From Deinococcus sp. LM3 (GTDB lineage Bacteria > Deinococcota > Deinococci > Deinococcales > Deinococcaceae): DNA of 64,000 nucleotides. The position numbers and the translations under genes are program-made. The stretch is taken from the NCBI RefSeq assembly GCF_002017875.1, contig NZ_MUFV01000001.1:1886501-1950500 (forward strand), given 5' to 3'. Of the stretch, positions 49,731 to 61,873 are shown piece by piece. How positions within the stretch are numbered: position 1 is the stretch's first letter; each line of letters starts with the position of its first letter. The notes under the pieces are model-generated. The model did no database searches and was not told the origin of the DNA. It was given only the letters and a program-made list of their open reading frames with translations.

Positions 49731-50939
49731 ATGGATCTCCGCAGCGGACGCGCCTTCTGGCCCCTCACGAACGGCCTCATGCACACCTACCCTCCCCTGA
49801 GCGGCGACGAGACTGCCGACGTGCTGGTCATCGGGGCGGGCATCACGGGCGCGCTGCTCGCCGACCGCCTGAGTGCCGCCGGGCTGGATGTCGTCGTGAC
49901 TGACCTGCGCGACGTCGCCTTCGGCAGCACCAGCGCCAGCACCGCCCTGCTCCAGTACGAGATCGACACGAACCTCATGGACCTGATCCCCATGACCGGG
50001 CAGGCCGACGCCGAGCGTGCCTACCACCTGTGCCGCGAGGCGATCGACATGGTCCGCGACCTGACGGCCGAACTGCCCGACGACTGCGGGTTCCGCGAGC
50101 GCGGCAGTCTGTACTACGCCAGTAACCGCCGCGACGCCCGCATGCTCGCGCAGGAGCACGCGGCCCGCACGCGCGCTGGACTGAACGTGGAACACCTGGA
50201 CGCCCGCACCCTCAAGGCCCGCTTCGGCATCACGGCGCCCGCCGCGCTGTTCAGCCCGGACGGCGGCGAGGTCGACCCGTACCGCCTCGCGCAGCACCTG
50301 CTTCAGCGGGCGCAGTCGCGGGGGGTGCGGGTGTACGACCGCACCGAGGTCACGCGCCTTGATGAAGGCCGGGACGACTTCACCGCGCACACCGACCGGA
50401 ACGCGAAGATCCAGGCCCGCTGGGTCGTGGTCGCCACCGGGTACGAGGCCGAGAAGTTCCTGGGCCGGCGCCTCGCCATCCTCAAGAACTCCTACGCGCT
50501 CGCCTCGGAACCCATTGCAGAAACCGACGGGGAACTGTGGCCCACCGGCTGCCTGATCTGGGAGACGGCCCGCCCGTACCTGTACGCCCGCACCACCCAG
50601 GACGGCCGCGTCGTCATCGGCGGCGAGGACGACGACCACCACAACCCCGCCCGCCGCGAGCGCGCCCTGCCCGGCAAACAACGCCGCCTGGAACGCAAAC
50701 TCGGCAAACTCCTGCCGCACCTGCAGGCCGAGACGGCCTTCGCGTGGGCCGGCACCTTCGGCGAAACGAAGGATGGCCTCGCGTACATCGGCCCCCGGCA
50801 GAAGGGCGACCGCCTGCTGTTCGCGCTCGGGTACGGTGGGAACGGCATCACGTACAGCGTGCAGGCCGCCCGCCTCCTCACGGACCTGATTCGGGGCGAG
50901 GAGAACGACGACCTGCGCATCTTCCGCCTGGACCGCTGA
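49731..50939 (+). CDS. FAD-dependent oxidoreductase (DAO family)
   Basis: A 402-residue flavoenzyme. The dinucleotide motif VLVIGAGITGALLADRLSAAG lies near residue 28, with the DAO-typical STSASTALLQYEIDTNL substrate/flavin loop after it. GGEVDPYRLAQHLLQRA, VVVATGYEAEKFL and the C-terminal FAWAGTFGETKDGLAYIG ... LFALGYGGNGITYSVQAARLL complete the flavin site. It probably oxidises an amino acid or amine. Cytoplasmic, no signal peptide. Confidence 0.88.
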   Translation: MDLRSGRAFWPLTNGLMHTYPPLSGDETADVLVIGAGITGALLADRLSAAGLDVVVTDLRDVAFGSTSASTALLQYEIDTNLMDLIPMTGQADAERAYHLCREAIDMVRDLTAELPDDCGFRERGSLYYASNRRDARMLAQEHAARTRAGLNVEHLDARTLKARFGITAPAALFSPDGGEVDPYRLAQHLLQRAQSRGVRVYDRTEVTRLDEGRDDFTAHTDRNAKIQARWVVVATGYEAEKFLGRRLAILKNSYALASEPIAETDGELWPTGCLIWETARPYLYARTTQDGRVVIGGEDDDHHNPARRERALPGKQRRLERKLGKLLPHLQAETAFAWAGTFGETKDGLAYIGPRQKGDRLLFALGYGGNGITYSVQAARLLTDLIRGEENDDLRIFRLDR

Positions 50940-50961
50940 ACGGCAGCCGGGCGCGGAGAGA

Positions 50962-51101
50962 TTATGCGGATTCCGTTTGTTTCGCTGACAATCCGGAACT
51001 TCACCGGATTGCCAGCTCCACGTCCGGAACCCGCTTGACTCCTACTCGCATCCGCTCGGATTGAAGGGTCATTGCAGCCCCTTCAATCGGAGTCCGTATT
51101 G
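50962..51101 (+). mobile_element. Family A inverted-repeat element, copy 5
   Basis: Element 50965-51098 (134 bp) starting TGCGGATTCCGTTTG (one change from consensus) and ending CAATCGGAGTCCGTA. Flanks are TTA and TTG, a near duplication. It lies between convergent genes. Confidence 0.87.
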
Positions 51102-51129
51102 CCTCCGCGCCCGGCCAGCCGTGTGCCCG

Positions 51130-52389
51130 TTATCGCTGGTAAGCGACTTTCCCGTCCACGACGGTCAGCAGCGGCCAGCCCTTCAGCGTTTCCCCGGCCC
51201 AGGGAGTGAATTTCGCCTTGCTCTTGAACTCGGCGGGATTCACGGTGCGTTCGGTGGTCAGGTCCAGCACGACCAGATCGGCCTTCTGCCCGGCGTCCAG
51301 GGTGGGTTCCGTCCAGCCCATCACGCGGGCGGGCGCGGCGGTCATCAGGTCCAGGATGCGCTCCAGGCCCAGCGTCTCGCCAAAGCGGGTGTACATCAGC
51401 GGGAACGCCAGTTCGATGTACGCGATGCCGCTGGGCGCGTCCAGCAGGTCGCGTTCCTTCTCGGCGCGGGTGTGCGGCGCGTGATCGGTGGCGAGGCAGT
51501 CCACGCTGCCGTCCCGCAGACCCTCCAGCAGGTGATCGGCGTCCGCCTGCGTGCGCAGGGGCGGCGCGACCTTGAAGATCGCGTCGAAGCTCCGCAGCGC
51601 CTCGTCCGTCAGGGTCAGGTGGTGCGGGCAGACCTCGCAGGTCACCGGGAGGCCCTGCGCCTTCGCGGCTCGCACCAGATCCAGCGCGCGCGCCGTGCTC
51701 AGGTGCTGGATGTGCAGCCGCGCCGGAACGCCCTGCGCGTGCAGACCCGCCACGATCTCGATATCCCGCGCCACACGCGCCGCCTCGGCCGAGGCCGGGT
51801 TGCCCGGCAGGCCCAGCGCCTCACTGACCGGCCCCTCGTTCATCACGCCGTCCGCGCGCAGGCTGGCGTCCTCAGCGTGCACGCTGATCACCATGCCCAG
51901 GCTCCCGGCCGTCTCCAGACCCAGGCGCAGCGTGCGGGCGTTCTCGTTCGTGCGCCCGTCATCCGTGAACATGGCCGCGCCCGCCTCTTTCAGGTAGGTC
52001 AGTTCGGCCAGTTCCTCGCCCTTCTGCCCCTTCGTCAGCGCCGCCGCCGGACGCAGCCGCGCAAAGCCCAGGCCAGAGGCCTTCTCGATCAGGCTGCGCA
52101 CGATCGCGGGGTCATCCACGACCGGACTGGTGTTCGGCATGCTCACCACCGTGCCGTACCCACCGGCCGCCGCCGCCGCCAGCCCACTGGCGAGGTCTTC
52201 CTTCTCCGTCTGCCCCGGCTCACGCAGGTGAGCGTGCAGTTCGATCAGCGCGGGCGCGACCGTGCCGCCCTGCCCGTCGATGACGTCACCCTCTTCAGGC
52301 AGGTTCCAGCCCTTGATCAGGCCGTTCTCGATGGTGACGCTCTCGGTCTTCTCGGACCCGACGCGCTTGATGTTCGTAATCGTGATCAT
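51130..52389 (-). CDS. pyrC: Dihydroorotase
   Basis: A 419-residue class I dihydroorotase cyclising N-carbamoylaspartate. The HxH metal motif is ALIELHAHLREPGQTEKEDL, the zinc-ligand region LVISVHAEDA, then LHIQHLSTARALDLV, EVCPHHLTL and the catalytic LATDHAPHTRAEKE. Third gene of the pyrR-pyrB-pyrC operon, 17 bases after pyrB. Confidence 0.96.
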   Translation of the reverse strand: MITITNIKRVGSEKTESVTIENGLIKGWNLPEEGDVIDGQGGTVAPALIELHAHLREPGQTEKEDLASGLAAAAAGGYGTVVSMPNTSPVVDDPAIVRSLIEKASGLGFARLRPAAALTKGQKGEELAELTYLKEAGAAMFTDDGRTNENARTLRLGLETAGSLGMVISVHAEDASLRADGVMNEGPVSEALGLPGNPASAEAARVARDIEIVAGLHAQGVPARLHIQHLSTARALDLVRAAKAQGLPVTCEVCPHHLTLTDEALRSFDAIFKVAPPLRTQADADHLLEGLRDGSVDCLATDHAPHTRAEKERDLLDAPSGIAYIELAFPLMYTRFGETLGLERILDLMTAAPARVMGWTEPTLDAGQKADLVVLDLTTERTVNPAEFKSKAKFTPWAGETLKGWPLLTVVDGKVAYQR

Positions 52390-52406
52390 GCTTGTCCCCT
52401 CGCCCT

Positions 52407-53366
52407 TCAGTTCCGTCCGACCAGCAGGTGGTACAGGACGCTCATGCGGATGGCCTGCCCGTTCTCGACCTGTTTCAGAATCCGGCTGCGCGGGCCGTCA
52501 GCCGCGTCGCCGCTGATTTCCAGGTCGCGGTTCATGGGGCCGGGGTGCAGGACGACCGCGCCGCTCTCGGCCTCCTGCATCAGGGTTTCGTTCACCTGAT
52601 AGGTGTCGGCGTACTCCTGAAGGCTGCCCAGGAAGCCGCCGCTCATGCGTTCGCGTTGCAGGCGCAGGGCCATGACGGCGTGGGCGCCGCGCACGGCGGC
52701 GCGGGGGTCGGTGGTGAGGGTCACGCCGGGCAGCGCGCCCAGACCGGCGGGCAGCAGCGGGGCAGGACCGCACAGGACCACCTTCGCGCCGAGTTTGGGC
52801 AGCAGTTCGGCGTTGCTGCGGGCCACGCGGCTGTGGCGGATGTCGCCGATGATGGCGACCGTCTTGCCTTCCAGGCTGCCGTACTCCTGGCGGATGGTGT
52901 ACGCGTCCAGCAGCGCCTGGGTGGGGTGGGCGCGGCGGCCGTCCCCGGCGTTGATGACGGGTTTGCCGCTGTAGCGGGCCACCAGATGCGCGGCTCCGGC
53001 GGCGTGGTGGCGCACGATGTACGCGTCGACCTTGTACGAGGTCAGGACTTCCATGGTGTCGCGCAGGGATTCGCCCTTGCTGACGCTGCTGGCGCCGGCG
53101 GCGAAGGTGAGCACGTCGGCGCTCATGCGGCGGGCGGCCAGTTCGAAGGAGGTGCGGGTGCGCGTGGAGTTCTCGAAGAACGCGTTGCACACGGTCAGGC
53201 CCTGGAGGGCCGGGACTTTCTTCACGGGCCGGTCAAGGACCTGGAGCATGGTGTCGGCGTTGTCGAGGATGGCGCCCAGGCGTTCGGGCGTCCAGTCCTG
53301 GAAGTCCAGGAGGTGGGGTGGGCGGGCGCCCATGCTGGTGGGGCTGTTGGCGGGAGTGGGCGTCAT
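52407..53366 (-). CDS. pyrB: Aspartate carbamoyltransferase, catalytic chain
   Basis: A 319-residue transcarbamylase making N-carbamoylaspartate. The carbamoyl-phosphate site is NAFFENSTRTRTSFELAARRM, with the loop GASSVSKGESLRDTMEVL, INAGDGRRAHPTQALLDAYTI and the aspartate-binding MALRLQRERMSGGFLGSL and VLHPGPMNRDLEI. No pyrI regulatory gene is seen. It overlaps pyrR by 4 bases (ATGA). Confidence 0.96.
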   Translation of the reverse strand: MTPTPANSPTSMGARPPHLLDFQDWTPERLGAILDNADTMLQVLDRPVKKVPALQGLTVCNAFFENSTRTRTSFELAARRMSADVLTFAAGASSVSKGESLRDTMEVLTSYKVDAYIVRHHAAGAAHLVARYSGKPVINAGDGRRAHPTQALLDAYTIRQEYGSLEGKTVAIIGDIRHSRVARSNAELLPKLGAKVVLCGPAPLLPAGLGALPGVTLTTDPRAAVRGAHAVMALRLQRERMSGGFLGSLQEYADTYQVNETLMQEAESGAVVLHPGPMNRDLEISGDAADGPRSRILKQVENGQAIRMSVLYHLLVGRN

Positions 53367-53911
53367 CGCAGCGCCTCCATGTCCCAGAGTTCGACGCTGT
53401 CCACGCCGTCGGTTTCCTGCACCTTGACCTTCACGACCTCGCTGGCGGCGGTGGGCAGGTTCTTGCCCACGTAGTCGGCGCGGATGGGCAGTTCGCGGTG
53501 TCCACGGTCGACCAGCACGGCCAGCTGAATCCCGGCGGGGCGGCCGAGGTCGATCAGGGCGTCCAGTGCGGCGCGGACGGTGCGGCCGGTGTACAGCACG
53601 TCGTCGACCAGGATCACGCGGCGGTCGCGCAGGTCGAACGGCACCTGCGTCTCGCGGATGATGGGCTGCTGGGCGACTTCACTGAGGTCGTCGCGGTACA
53701 GGGTGATGTCCAGCATGCCGGTGGGGACTTCAACGCCTTCCAGGGAGCTGAGTTTCTCGGCCAGCCGGCGGGCCAGGGGGATACCGCGCGTGTGCACGCC
53801 GATCAGGGCGAGGTTCTCGGCTCCCTTGTTGCGTTCGATGATCTCGTGCGCGATGCGGGTCAGGGCGCGGCGCACCTCGTCGGGGGTGAGGATGATGGCC
53901 TTGGGGGTCAT
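53363..53911 (-). CDS. pyrR: PyrR bifunctional regulator / uracil phosphoribosyltransferase
   Basis: A 182-residue PyrR. The PRPP loop is VILVDDVLYTGRTVRAALDAL; LIGVHTRGIPLARRLAEKL and DITLYRDDLSEV are further PyrR features, and the C-terminal basic region binds RNA. PyrR with UMP binds the pyr leader and favours termination. The start ATG 53911 follows the leader terminator; a longer frame through the leader reads across the terminator and is rejected. It controls its own operon with pyrB and pyrC. Confidence 0.95.
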   Translation of the reverse strand: MTPKAIILTPDEVRRALTRIAHEIIERNKGAENLALIGVHTRGIPLARRLAEKLSSLEGVEVPTGMLDITLYRDDLSEVAQQPIIRETQVPFDLRDRRVILVDDVLYTGRTVRAALDALIDLGRPAGIQLAVLVDRGHRELPIRADYVGKNLPTAASEVVKVKVQETDGVDSVELWDMEALR

Positions 53912-53949
53912 GCGCTCACCGGGGCGGGGTGCGTGGAACGGGGGTGCAT

Positions 53950-53980
53950 AAAAAAAGGGCCGTTCAGCGTGGGCTGACGG
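53950..53980 (-). terminator. pyr leader attenuator (intrinsic terminator)
   Basis: On the minus strand CCGTCAGC-CCAC-GCTGAACGG forms a stem with one bulged A, followed by CCC and seven T residues, 39 bases before pyrR. Position behind a PyrR-binding element marks it as the regulated terminator. Confidence 0.85.
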
Positions 53981-53999
53981 TGCGTGGGTGTGGACATGG

Positions 54000-54045
<46 letters not shown>

Positions 54046-54196
54046 CCGGGAAAGGACGAGGTTGGGTTGGATTGCCGGGGCGCGGGCAGATGGGCTGCCG
54101 TGCGCGGCCTGACGAAGTGTAACACCGCAGGCGTGGGGGTGTGCCGGAGCGGGGAAGGGGTGTCCAGTTCTGAGCGCCGGTTCAAGGCGCACCAAA

Positions 54197-54217
54197 CTTG
54201 ACATGAATGCACTCAGG
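54197..54217 (+). promoter_or_regulatory. HAIR-like HspR operator 1
   Basis: CTTGACA-N7-ACTCAGG against the HspR consensus CTTGAGT-N7-ACTCAAG: 11 of 14 positions match and the spacing is right. It covers the -35 box and spacer of the hsp20 promoter. Confidence 0.72.
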
Positions 54218-54226
54218 TTTTACTAT
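54198..54226 (+). promoter_or_regulatory. Vegetative-type promoter of hsp20
   Basis: TTGACA (54198-54203), 17-base spacer, TACTAT (54221-54226). This is the best sigma-70-like promoter in the window and lies about 90 bases before the hsp20 start. Confidence 0.85.
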
Positions 54227-54233
54227 GGCGACA

Positions 54234-54254
54234 GTTGAGCGCAAGGCACTCAGA
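54234..54254 (+). promoter_or_regulatory. HAIR-like HspR operator 2
   Basis: GTTGAGC-N7-ACTCAGA, 10 of 14 matches to the HAIR consensus with exact 7-base spacing, just downstream of the expected transcription start. Confidence 0.6.
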
Positions 54255-54313
54255 TGTTCGGAGTGACCTGGGAATTCCGGTCCCTGCGCTCCCACCCACA
54301 GGAGGAACCCACC

Positions 54314-54757
54314 ATGATGCGATTCGACCCCTTCCGTGAAATTGAGGAACTGACCCAGCGCATGGACCGCGCCTTCGGCCAGAGCGCCAGCGCCCCCACC
54401 CGCATCGCCCCGCCCGTCGACGTGCACGAGGACGACCAGGGCCTGGAACTCACCCTGGACCTGCCCGGCATCCGCCCCGACCAGATTCAGGTCGAAGCCG
54501 AGAACCAGACCCTGACCGTTCAGGCCACCCGTACCTACGAACGCAAGGACGGCCGCACCGCTCACCGCGTCGAACGCGCCTACGGCACCCTGGCCCGCAC
54601 CTTCAGCGTGCCCGCCAAGTACGACCTGGGCAAGGTCGAGGCCGACTTCGACCACGGCACCCTGACCATCCGCGTGCCCCGCAGCGAGGCCGCCCAGAAA
54701 CGCGCCATCACCGTCCGCAGCGCCAAGGTGCTCGACACCGACACGCCCAGCGCATAA
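54314..54757 (+). CDS. Small heat-shock protein Hsp20
   Basis: A 147-residue ATP-independent chaperone that binds unfolding proteins as oligomers. The N-terminal MMRFDPFREIEELTQRMDRAFGQ is typical. The alpha-crystallin domain runs from about residue 38 (APPVDVHEDDQGLELTLDLPGIRPDQIQVEAENQTLTV) to LGKVEADFDHGTLTIRVPRSEAAQKRAI, with the conserved GTLTIRVP. The C-terminal IxI motif is not obvious (ITVRSAKVLD). The start is set by AGGAGG before MMRF. D. radiodurans has two Hsp20 proteins; which one this corresponds to is uncertain. Probably HspR-repressed. Confidence 0.93.
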   Translation: MMRFDPFREIEELTQRMDRAFGQSASAPTRIAPPVDVHEDDQGLELTLDLPGIRPDQIQVEAENQTLTVQATRTYERKDGRTAHRVERAYGTLARTFSVPAKYDLGKVEADFDHGTLTIRVPRSEAAQKRAITVRSAKVLDTDTPSA

Positions 54758-54772
54758 CCCCAGATCAAGCAG

Positions 54773-54812
54773 CAGGGCGAGCCGTTCAAATCGGCTCGCC
54801 CTGCCTGCTCTG
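54773..54812 (+). terminator. Terminator hairpin after hsp20
   Basis: CAGGGCGAGCCG (54773-54784) pairs perfectly with CGGCTCGCCCTG (54792-54803), a 12-bp stem with a 7-base loop, then CCTGCTCTGCG. Confidence 0.78.
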
Positions 54813-54817
54813 CGTGC

Positions 54818-54956
54818 TGATACGGATTCCGTTTGTTTCGCCGACAATCCAGGACTTCACCGGATTGCCAGCTCCACGTCCGGAACCCGTTTTGCTCCCA
54901 CTCGCTTCGCTCGGATTGAACGGGCTTTGCAGCCCATTCAATCGGAGTCCGTATGA
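54818..54956 (+). mobile_element. Family A inverted-repeat element, copy 6
   Basis: Element 54821-54953 (133 bp) with consensus ends, flanked by perfect TGA duplications (54818-54820 and 54954-54956). Confidence 0.92.
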
Positions 54957-54957
54957 G

Positions 54958-55049
54958 GGACTCCGATTGAATGGCTTGCAGAGCCGCTGGGTCCGAGCGG
55001 GAGAGAAGCGGATTCAGGATTGTCAACGAAACAGACGGAATTCGTATGA
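54958..55049 (-). mobile_element. Family A element, internally deleted, nested at the same TGA
   Basis: A minus-oriented element of about 89 bp. It begins GGACTCCGATTGAATGG next to the right TGA of copy 6 and ends CGGAATTCGTA at 55046, followed by another TGA (55047-55049). The central hairpin region of intact copies is missing and the first two bases of its left end are altered. Confidence 0.8.
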
Positions 55050-55090
55050 GGGGCCAACCATCACCCATCAACCATGCTCCATCAACCTCT

Positions 55091-56026
<936 letters not shown>

Positions 56027-56043
56027 CCTGCCTCCCTTGCCCC

Positions 56044-56184
56044 TGATACGGATTCCGTTTGTTTCGCTGACAATCCGGAACTTCACCGGATTGCCAGCTC
56101 CACGTCCGGAGGGGCGTTTCTCTCCCACTCGCATCCGCTCGGATTGAATGGTCTTTGCAGCCCATTCAATCGGAGTCCGTATGA
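56044..56184 (+). mobile_element. Family A inverted-repeat element, copy 7
   Basis: Element 56047-56181 (135 bp), consensus ends, perfect TGA duplications (56044-56046 and 56182-56184). It separates the nucleotidyltransferase-like gene from the Psd-like gene. Confidence 0.92.
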
Positions 56185-56282
56185 CCCAGCAGTCACCGTG
56201 ACCGCCCGGACCCTTCCAGGCGCAGCAGCATACCGGTTCCGGGCGCCGGACGCCGTGACGCGCGGCAGGGTTCACCCGGAAC

Positions 56283-56305
56283 CCCTTCAATCGGAGTCCG
56301 TGTCA
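56283..56305 (+). repeat. Family A right-end fragment at the psd-like stop codon
   Basis: CCCTTCAATCGGAGTCCGTG followed by TCA, which on the minus strand is the stop codon of the Psd-like gene. Only about 20 bases of the right end remain. Confidence 0.65.
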
Positions 56306-56965
56306 GTTGTCTGCGCGGGCCGCGACCGTCTGCGCGCCCAGCACCCGCTCGCCGACGCCCACGGACGGTGTGAACGCCCCCGGCAGGTGCAGCAGCACCA
56401 GACCGCCCTCCTCGAGGAACGCGGCCTTGAACCCGGCGCGCCCCTCGTCGCCCACCTGCTGGTACGAGGTGACGCGCAGTTCCGCTCCCGGCGCGACCAG
56501 CGTGACGGTCACGTTCCCGAACGGCGTGACGGTCACGCTGCTCAGGCGTTCGTTCTCCAGCGTGCCGCGCCCCCCGAGCAGATCCGACGCGCGGCCGGTC
56601 AGGAACCCGGCCGCCGCGCCCGCGCCCAGCAGCGGCACGTTCAGCACGGCCGCCCGGTGCGTGACCTGCGTGACCGTGCCCGCCACCGGCTGGTACGTGT
56701 AGTGCGCGTCCAGCGGCCCCACGAAGATCCCGACCAGCCAGCCGTCGGCGGCCTCCGGGATATTCAGCAGCCCCGCCACGTCCACGCCGTCCACCTGGGT
56801 GCCGTGCACGCGGCGCACGAAACTCACGGTGCCGTCGGCGGGACTCAGGACCTCGCCCGGCCCCACCTGCGGCAGCCGCACCGGGTCCCGGAACCGGTAC
56901 ACGCTGCGGACGTACCAGAGGGCCGCGCCGGCCGCCACGAGCGGAAGAAAGGAACGAACACGCAT
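56303..56965 (-). CDS. Phosphatidylserine-decarboxylase-like protein lacking the cleavage motif
   Basis: A 220-residue protein with an N-terminal hydrophobic segment (FLPLVAAGAALWYV). FRDPVRLPQVGPGEVLSPADGTVSFV is the Psd signature, and PLDAHYTYQPVAGTV fits the conserved histidine region. At the C-terminus, where short-form Psd enzymes carry FGS (the site cleaved to give the pyruvoyl group), this protein reads VGERVLGAQTVAARADN with no FGS or LGST. It therefore should not mature to an active decarboxylase unless cleavage occurs elsewhere. The stop codon lies at a family A element end. Confidence 0.8.
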   Translation of the reverse strand: MRVRSFLPLVAAGAALWYVRSVYRFRDPVRLPQVGPGEVLSPADGTVSFVRRVHGTQVDGVDVAGLLNIPEAADGWLVGIFVGPLDAHYTYQPVAGTVTQVTHRAAVLNVPLLGAGAAAGFLTGRASDLLGGRGTLENERLSSVTVTPFGNVTVTLVAPGAELRVTSYQQVGDEGRAGFKAAFLEEGGLVLLHLPGAFTPSVGVGERVLGAQTVAARADN

Positions 56966-57069
56966 GTTCGTCAGTGTAGAGCGCACCGACCCGCGCGGGC
57001 TGCGGCGAGCCTTACAGGATCAGGCCGCGCCCGCCGCCCAGTTGCACAGCCGCCCGGCCTGTCAGCCGC

Positions 57070-57822
57070 TCAGCGGGATTCGAGAATCTGGACGCCGATC
57101 AGCGTGTCGGCCGCCGCGCCCGGAATGGCCTGCTCACCCTGGGCGGTGCTGCGCGCCGTGCGGGTCAGGCTGGCCAGCACGTTCTGACCGCCGATGACCT
57201 GCCCGAACACCGTGTACCCGCCGCTCAGGAAGTCCGCCGGGGCGACCGTGATGAAGAACTGGCTGCCCTGCGAATTCAGGCTTGCTGAGCGGGCCATGCC
57301 CAGCACGCCCGCCCGGTCGAAGCGCAGGCCATTGTTGACTTCCGCTGCGAACTGGTAACCGGGGCCGCCGCGCCCCCACTCGGACTGACGGGCCGTATCT
57401 GCGCTGAGGGGATCGCCGCCCTGCGCCATGAAACCCTCGATCACCCGGTGAAAGCGCGTGCCGTCGTAGAAGCGGTGCCGGGCCAGGAACACGAAGTTAT
57501 TCACCGCGACCGGCGATCCCTTCGCGTTCAGGTCCACCGTGATGTCCCCCCGCGCCGTTTTCAGGACCGCGCGGTACGAGCGGGCCGGGTCGATGGTCAT
57601 GGCGGGCGCGGCCGTGAAGGACCGCACCGGGGTTTCGGACAGGAACGGCATCACCTGGAACGACACGGCGGGCGCGGCGGGCGCCGGGGTGGGCGCGGGC
57701 GTGACTGCCGGGGCCGGCGCAGTCACGGGAGCGCGGGTGGCCGCCGGGGTGCAGGCGGACAGCGCGGCACCCAGCAGCGCCACGCAGGTCAGGGAACGAC
57801 CGTTCAGGGAATGAAAGGACAT
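57070..57822 (-). CDS. Lipoprotein cyclophilin-type peptidyl-prolyl isomerase
   Basis: A 250-residue exported protein. The signal ends at a lipobox ALSAC (lipidated Cys near 24), followed by a Pro/Ala/Thr-rich linker to about residue 55. The cyclophilin domain has SPVAVNNFVFLARHRFYDGTRFHRVIEGFMAQGGDP (catalytic Arg in FHR), RAGVLGMARS, GSQFFITVAP and YTVFGQVIGGQNVL. It likely assists folding of envelope proteins. Confidence 0.92.
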   Translation of the reverse strand: MSFHSLNGRSLTCVALLGAALSACTPAATRAPVTAPAPAVTPAPTPAPAAPAVSFQVMPFLSETPVRSFTAAPAMTIDPARSYRAVLKTARGDITVDLNAKGSPVAVNNFVFLARHRFYDGTRFHRVIEGFMAQGGDPLSADTARQSEWGRGGPGYQFAAEVNNGLRFDRAGVLGMARSASLNSQGSQFFITVAPADFLSGGYTVFGQVIGGQNVLASLTRTARSTAQGEQAIPGAAADTLIGVQILESR

Positions 57823-57885
57823 ACCCGCAGTGTTCCATAACGCCCATGAGATCGTCCTGAAGACGGCACCCCGCCCCGGTTTCCG

Positions 57886-58356
57886 TCACTCCAGTGGGAG
57901 GCTGGTCGTGTGCTTCTCCTGCTTGACCACGATGGTACTCGCCGTGTTCCGCACGCCGGGAATGGCGGCCAGGGTGTTCACCAGGAAATGCTGGTACGCG
58001 TCCAGGTCCGGCACGCACACCTTGAGCAGGTAATCGATGTCCCCCAGGCACAGGAAGCACTCCAGCACCTCCGGGCGTTCCTGCATCTTCTGCGCGAACT
58101 CCTCGAAGCCCGCCTTCGTCTGCTTGTCCAGCGTGACGCGCACGATCACCATCAGTTCCCGGCCCACCATCTTCGGGTCCAGCAGCGCCACGTACCGCTG
58201 AATCACACCTTCCTCCTCCAGGCGGCGCACGCGGCGCAGCGTCGGGGCGGGGGTCAGGCCGATCTCGTCGGCGAGTTCCGTGTTCGGAATGCGGGCGTCC
58301 CGTTGAAGGATGCCGAGAATCTGTCGGTCCAGCGCATCGAGAATATTCTGAGACAT
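57886..58356 (-). CDS. Lrp/AsnC-family regulator, likely of alanine dehydrogenase
   Basis: A 156-residue regulator. Winged-helix N-domain: LDALDRQILGILQRDARIPNTELADEIGLTPAPTLRRVRRLEEEGVI. The RAM ligand domain follows (ELMVIVRVTLDK ... VLECFLCLGDIDYLLKVCVPD). The start MSQNILDA is chosen over an upstream ATG by homology. It is transcribed divergently from ald, the usual arrangement in which an Lrp protein activates alanine catabolism in response to alanine. Confidence 0.93.
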   Translation of the reverse strand: MSQNILDALDRQILGILQRDARIPNTELADEIGLTPAPTLRRVRRLEEEGVIQRYVALLDPKMVGRELMVIVRVTLDKQTKAGFEEFAQKMQERPEVLECFLCLGDIDYLLKVCVPDLDAYQHFLVNTLAAIPGVRNTASTIVVKQEKHTTSLPLE

Positions 58357-58517
58357 GATTGATCGCATTCTGGCATAAAAGAGCAACAGGGTTGCGAAGC
58401 GGTCCCGAATCAGGCCGGTACCGGCAATCCCCGGTTCGTGAAGAACTGTTAATCTTGCGTCACAAGAAGCAGCACACCGCCGGCAGGAGACACCTGCACG
58501 GACAACGAGGTCACACC

Positions 58518-59624
<1,107 letters not shown>

Positions 59625-59645
59625 TTGGCTGATTGCTGCAAGGTT

Positions 59646-59905
59646 CCCCACCCCCCAGCCCCCTCCGCAAGCGGCTCATACGAGTCCCTCAGGGGGGCAG
59701 GGGGGGCTTTCGTTGGCACTGGGCAGGTATTTCTCGGGCGTTCGTGGTGGGTGTTGGGCGGGGACGGCCACGCCTCACACGCCATCCTCTGCCCCCGTCG
59801 CGTGCGCCCCGCGCGCTGCGCGCACGACAGGCTTGGTGGCGATGACGGTCGCCTTTCAAGGCTCCCCTTGAGGGGAGCTGTCAGCGCAGCTGACTGAGGG
59901 GTTCC
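59646..59905 (-). repeat. Family B palindrome-rich repeat, copy 4
   Basis: Inverse of copy 1: G/C hairpin, CGTTGGCACTGGGCAGGTAT, CGTGGTGGGTGTTGGGCGGG, CGCGCGCTGCGCGCACGAC, GGCTCCCCTTGAGGGGAGC and GTCAGCGCAGCTGAC. The G/C hairpin is interrupted by a 30-base change around GCAAGCGGCTCATACGAG. It fills most of the gap between ald and the ABC transporter. Confidence 0.8.
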
Positions 59906-60048
59906 CTGCGAAGCAGAGGGGTTGCCTGCGAAGCGGCCGCCCGTTCCAATTCCCGTTCCCCATTGTCCTCCTGCTTCCCGCGTACCCTGTTCCTATGTTC
60001 TCCCGTCCTGGCCGCTCTGCTTCGCCCCTGAGTCCGGAGGGTCCGCGT

Positions 60049-61848
<1,800 letters not shown>

Positions 61849-61873
61849 CGCTGGCGGGTGCAGAATGCCGGGC

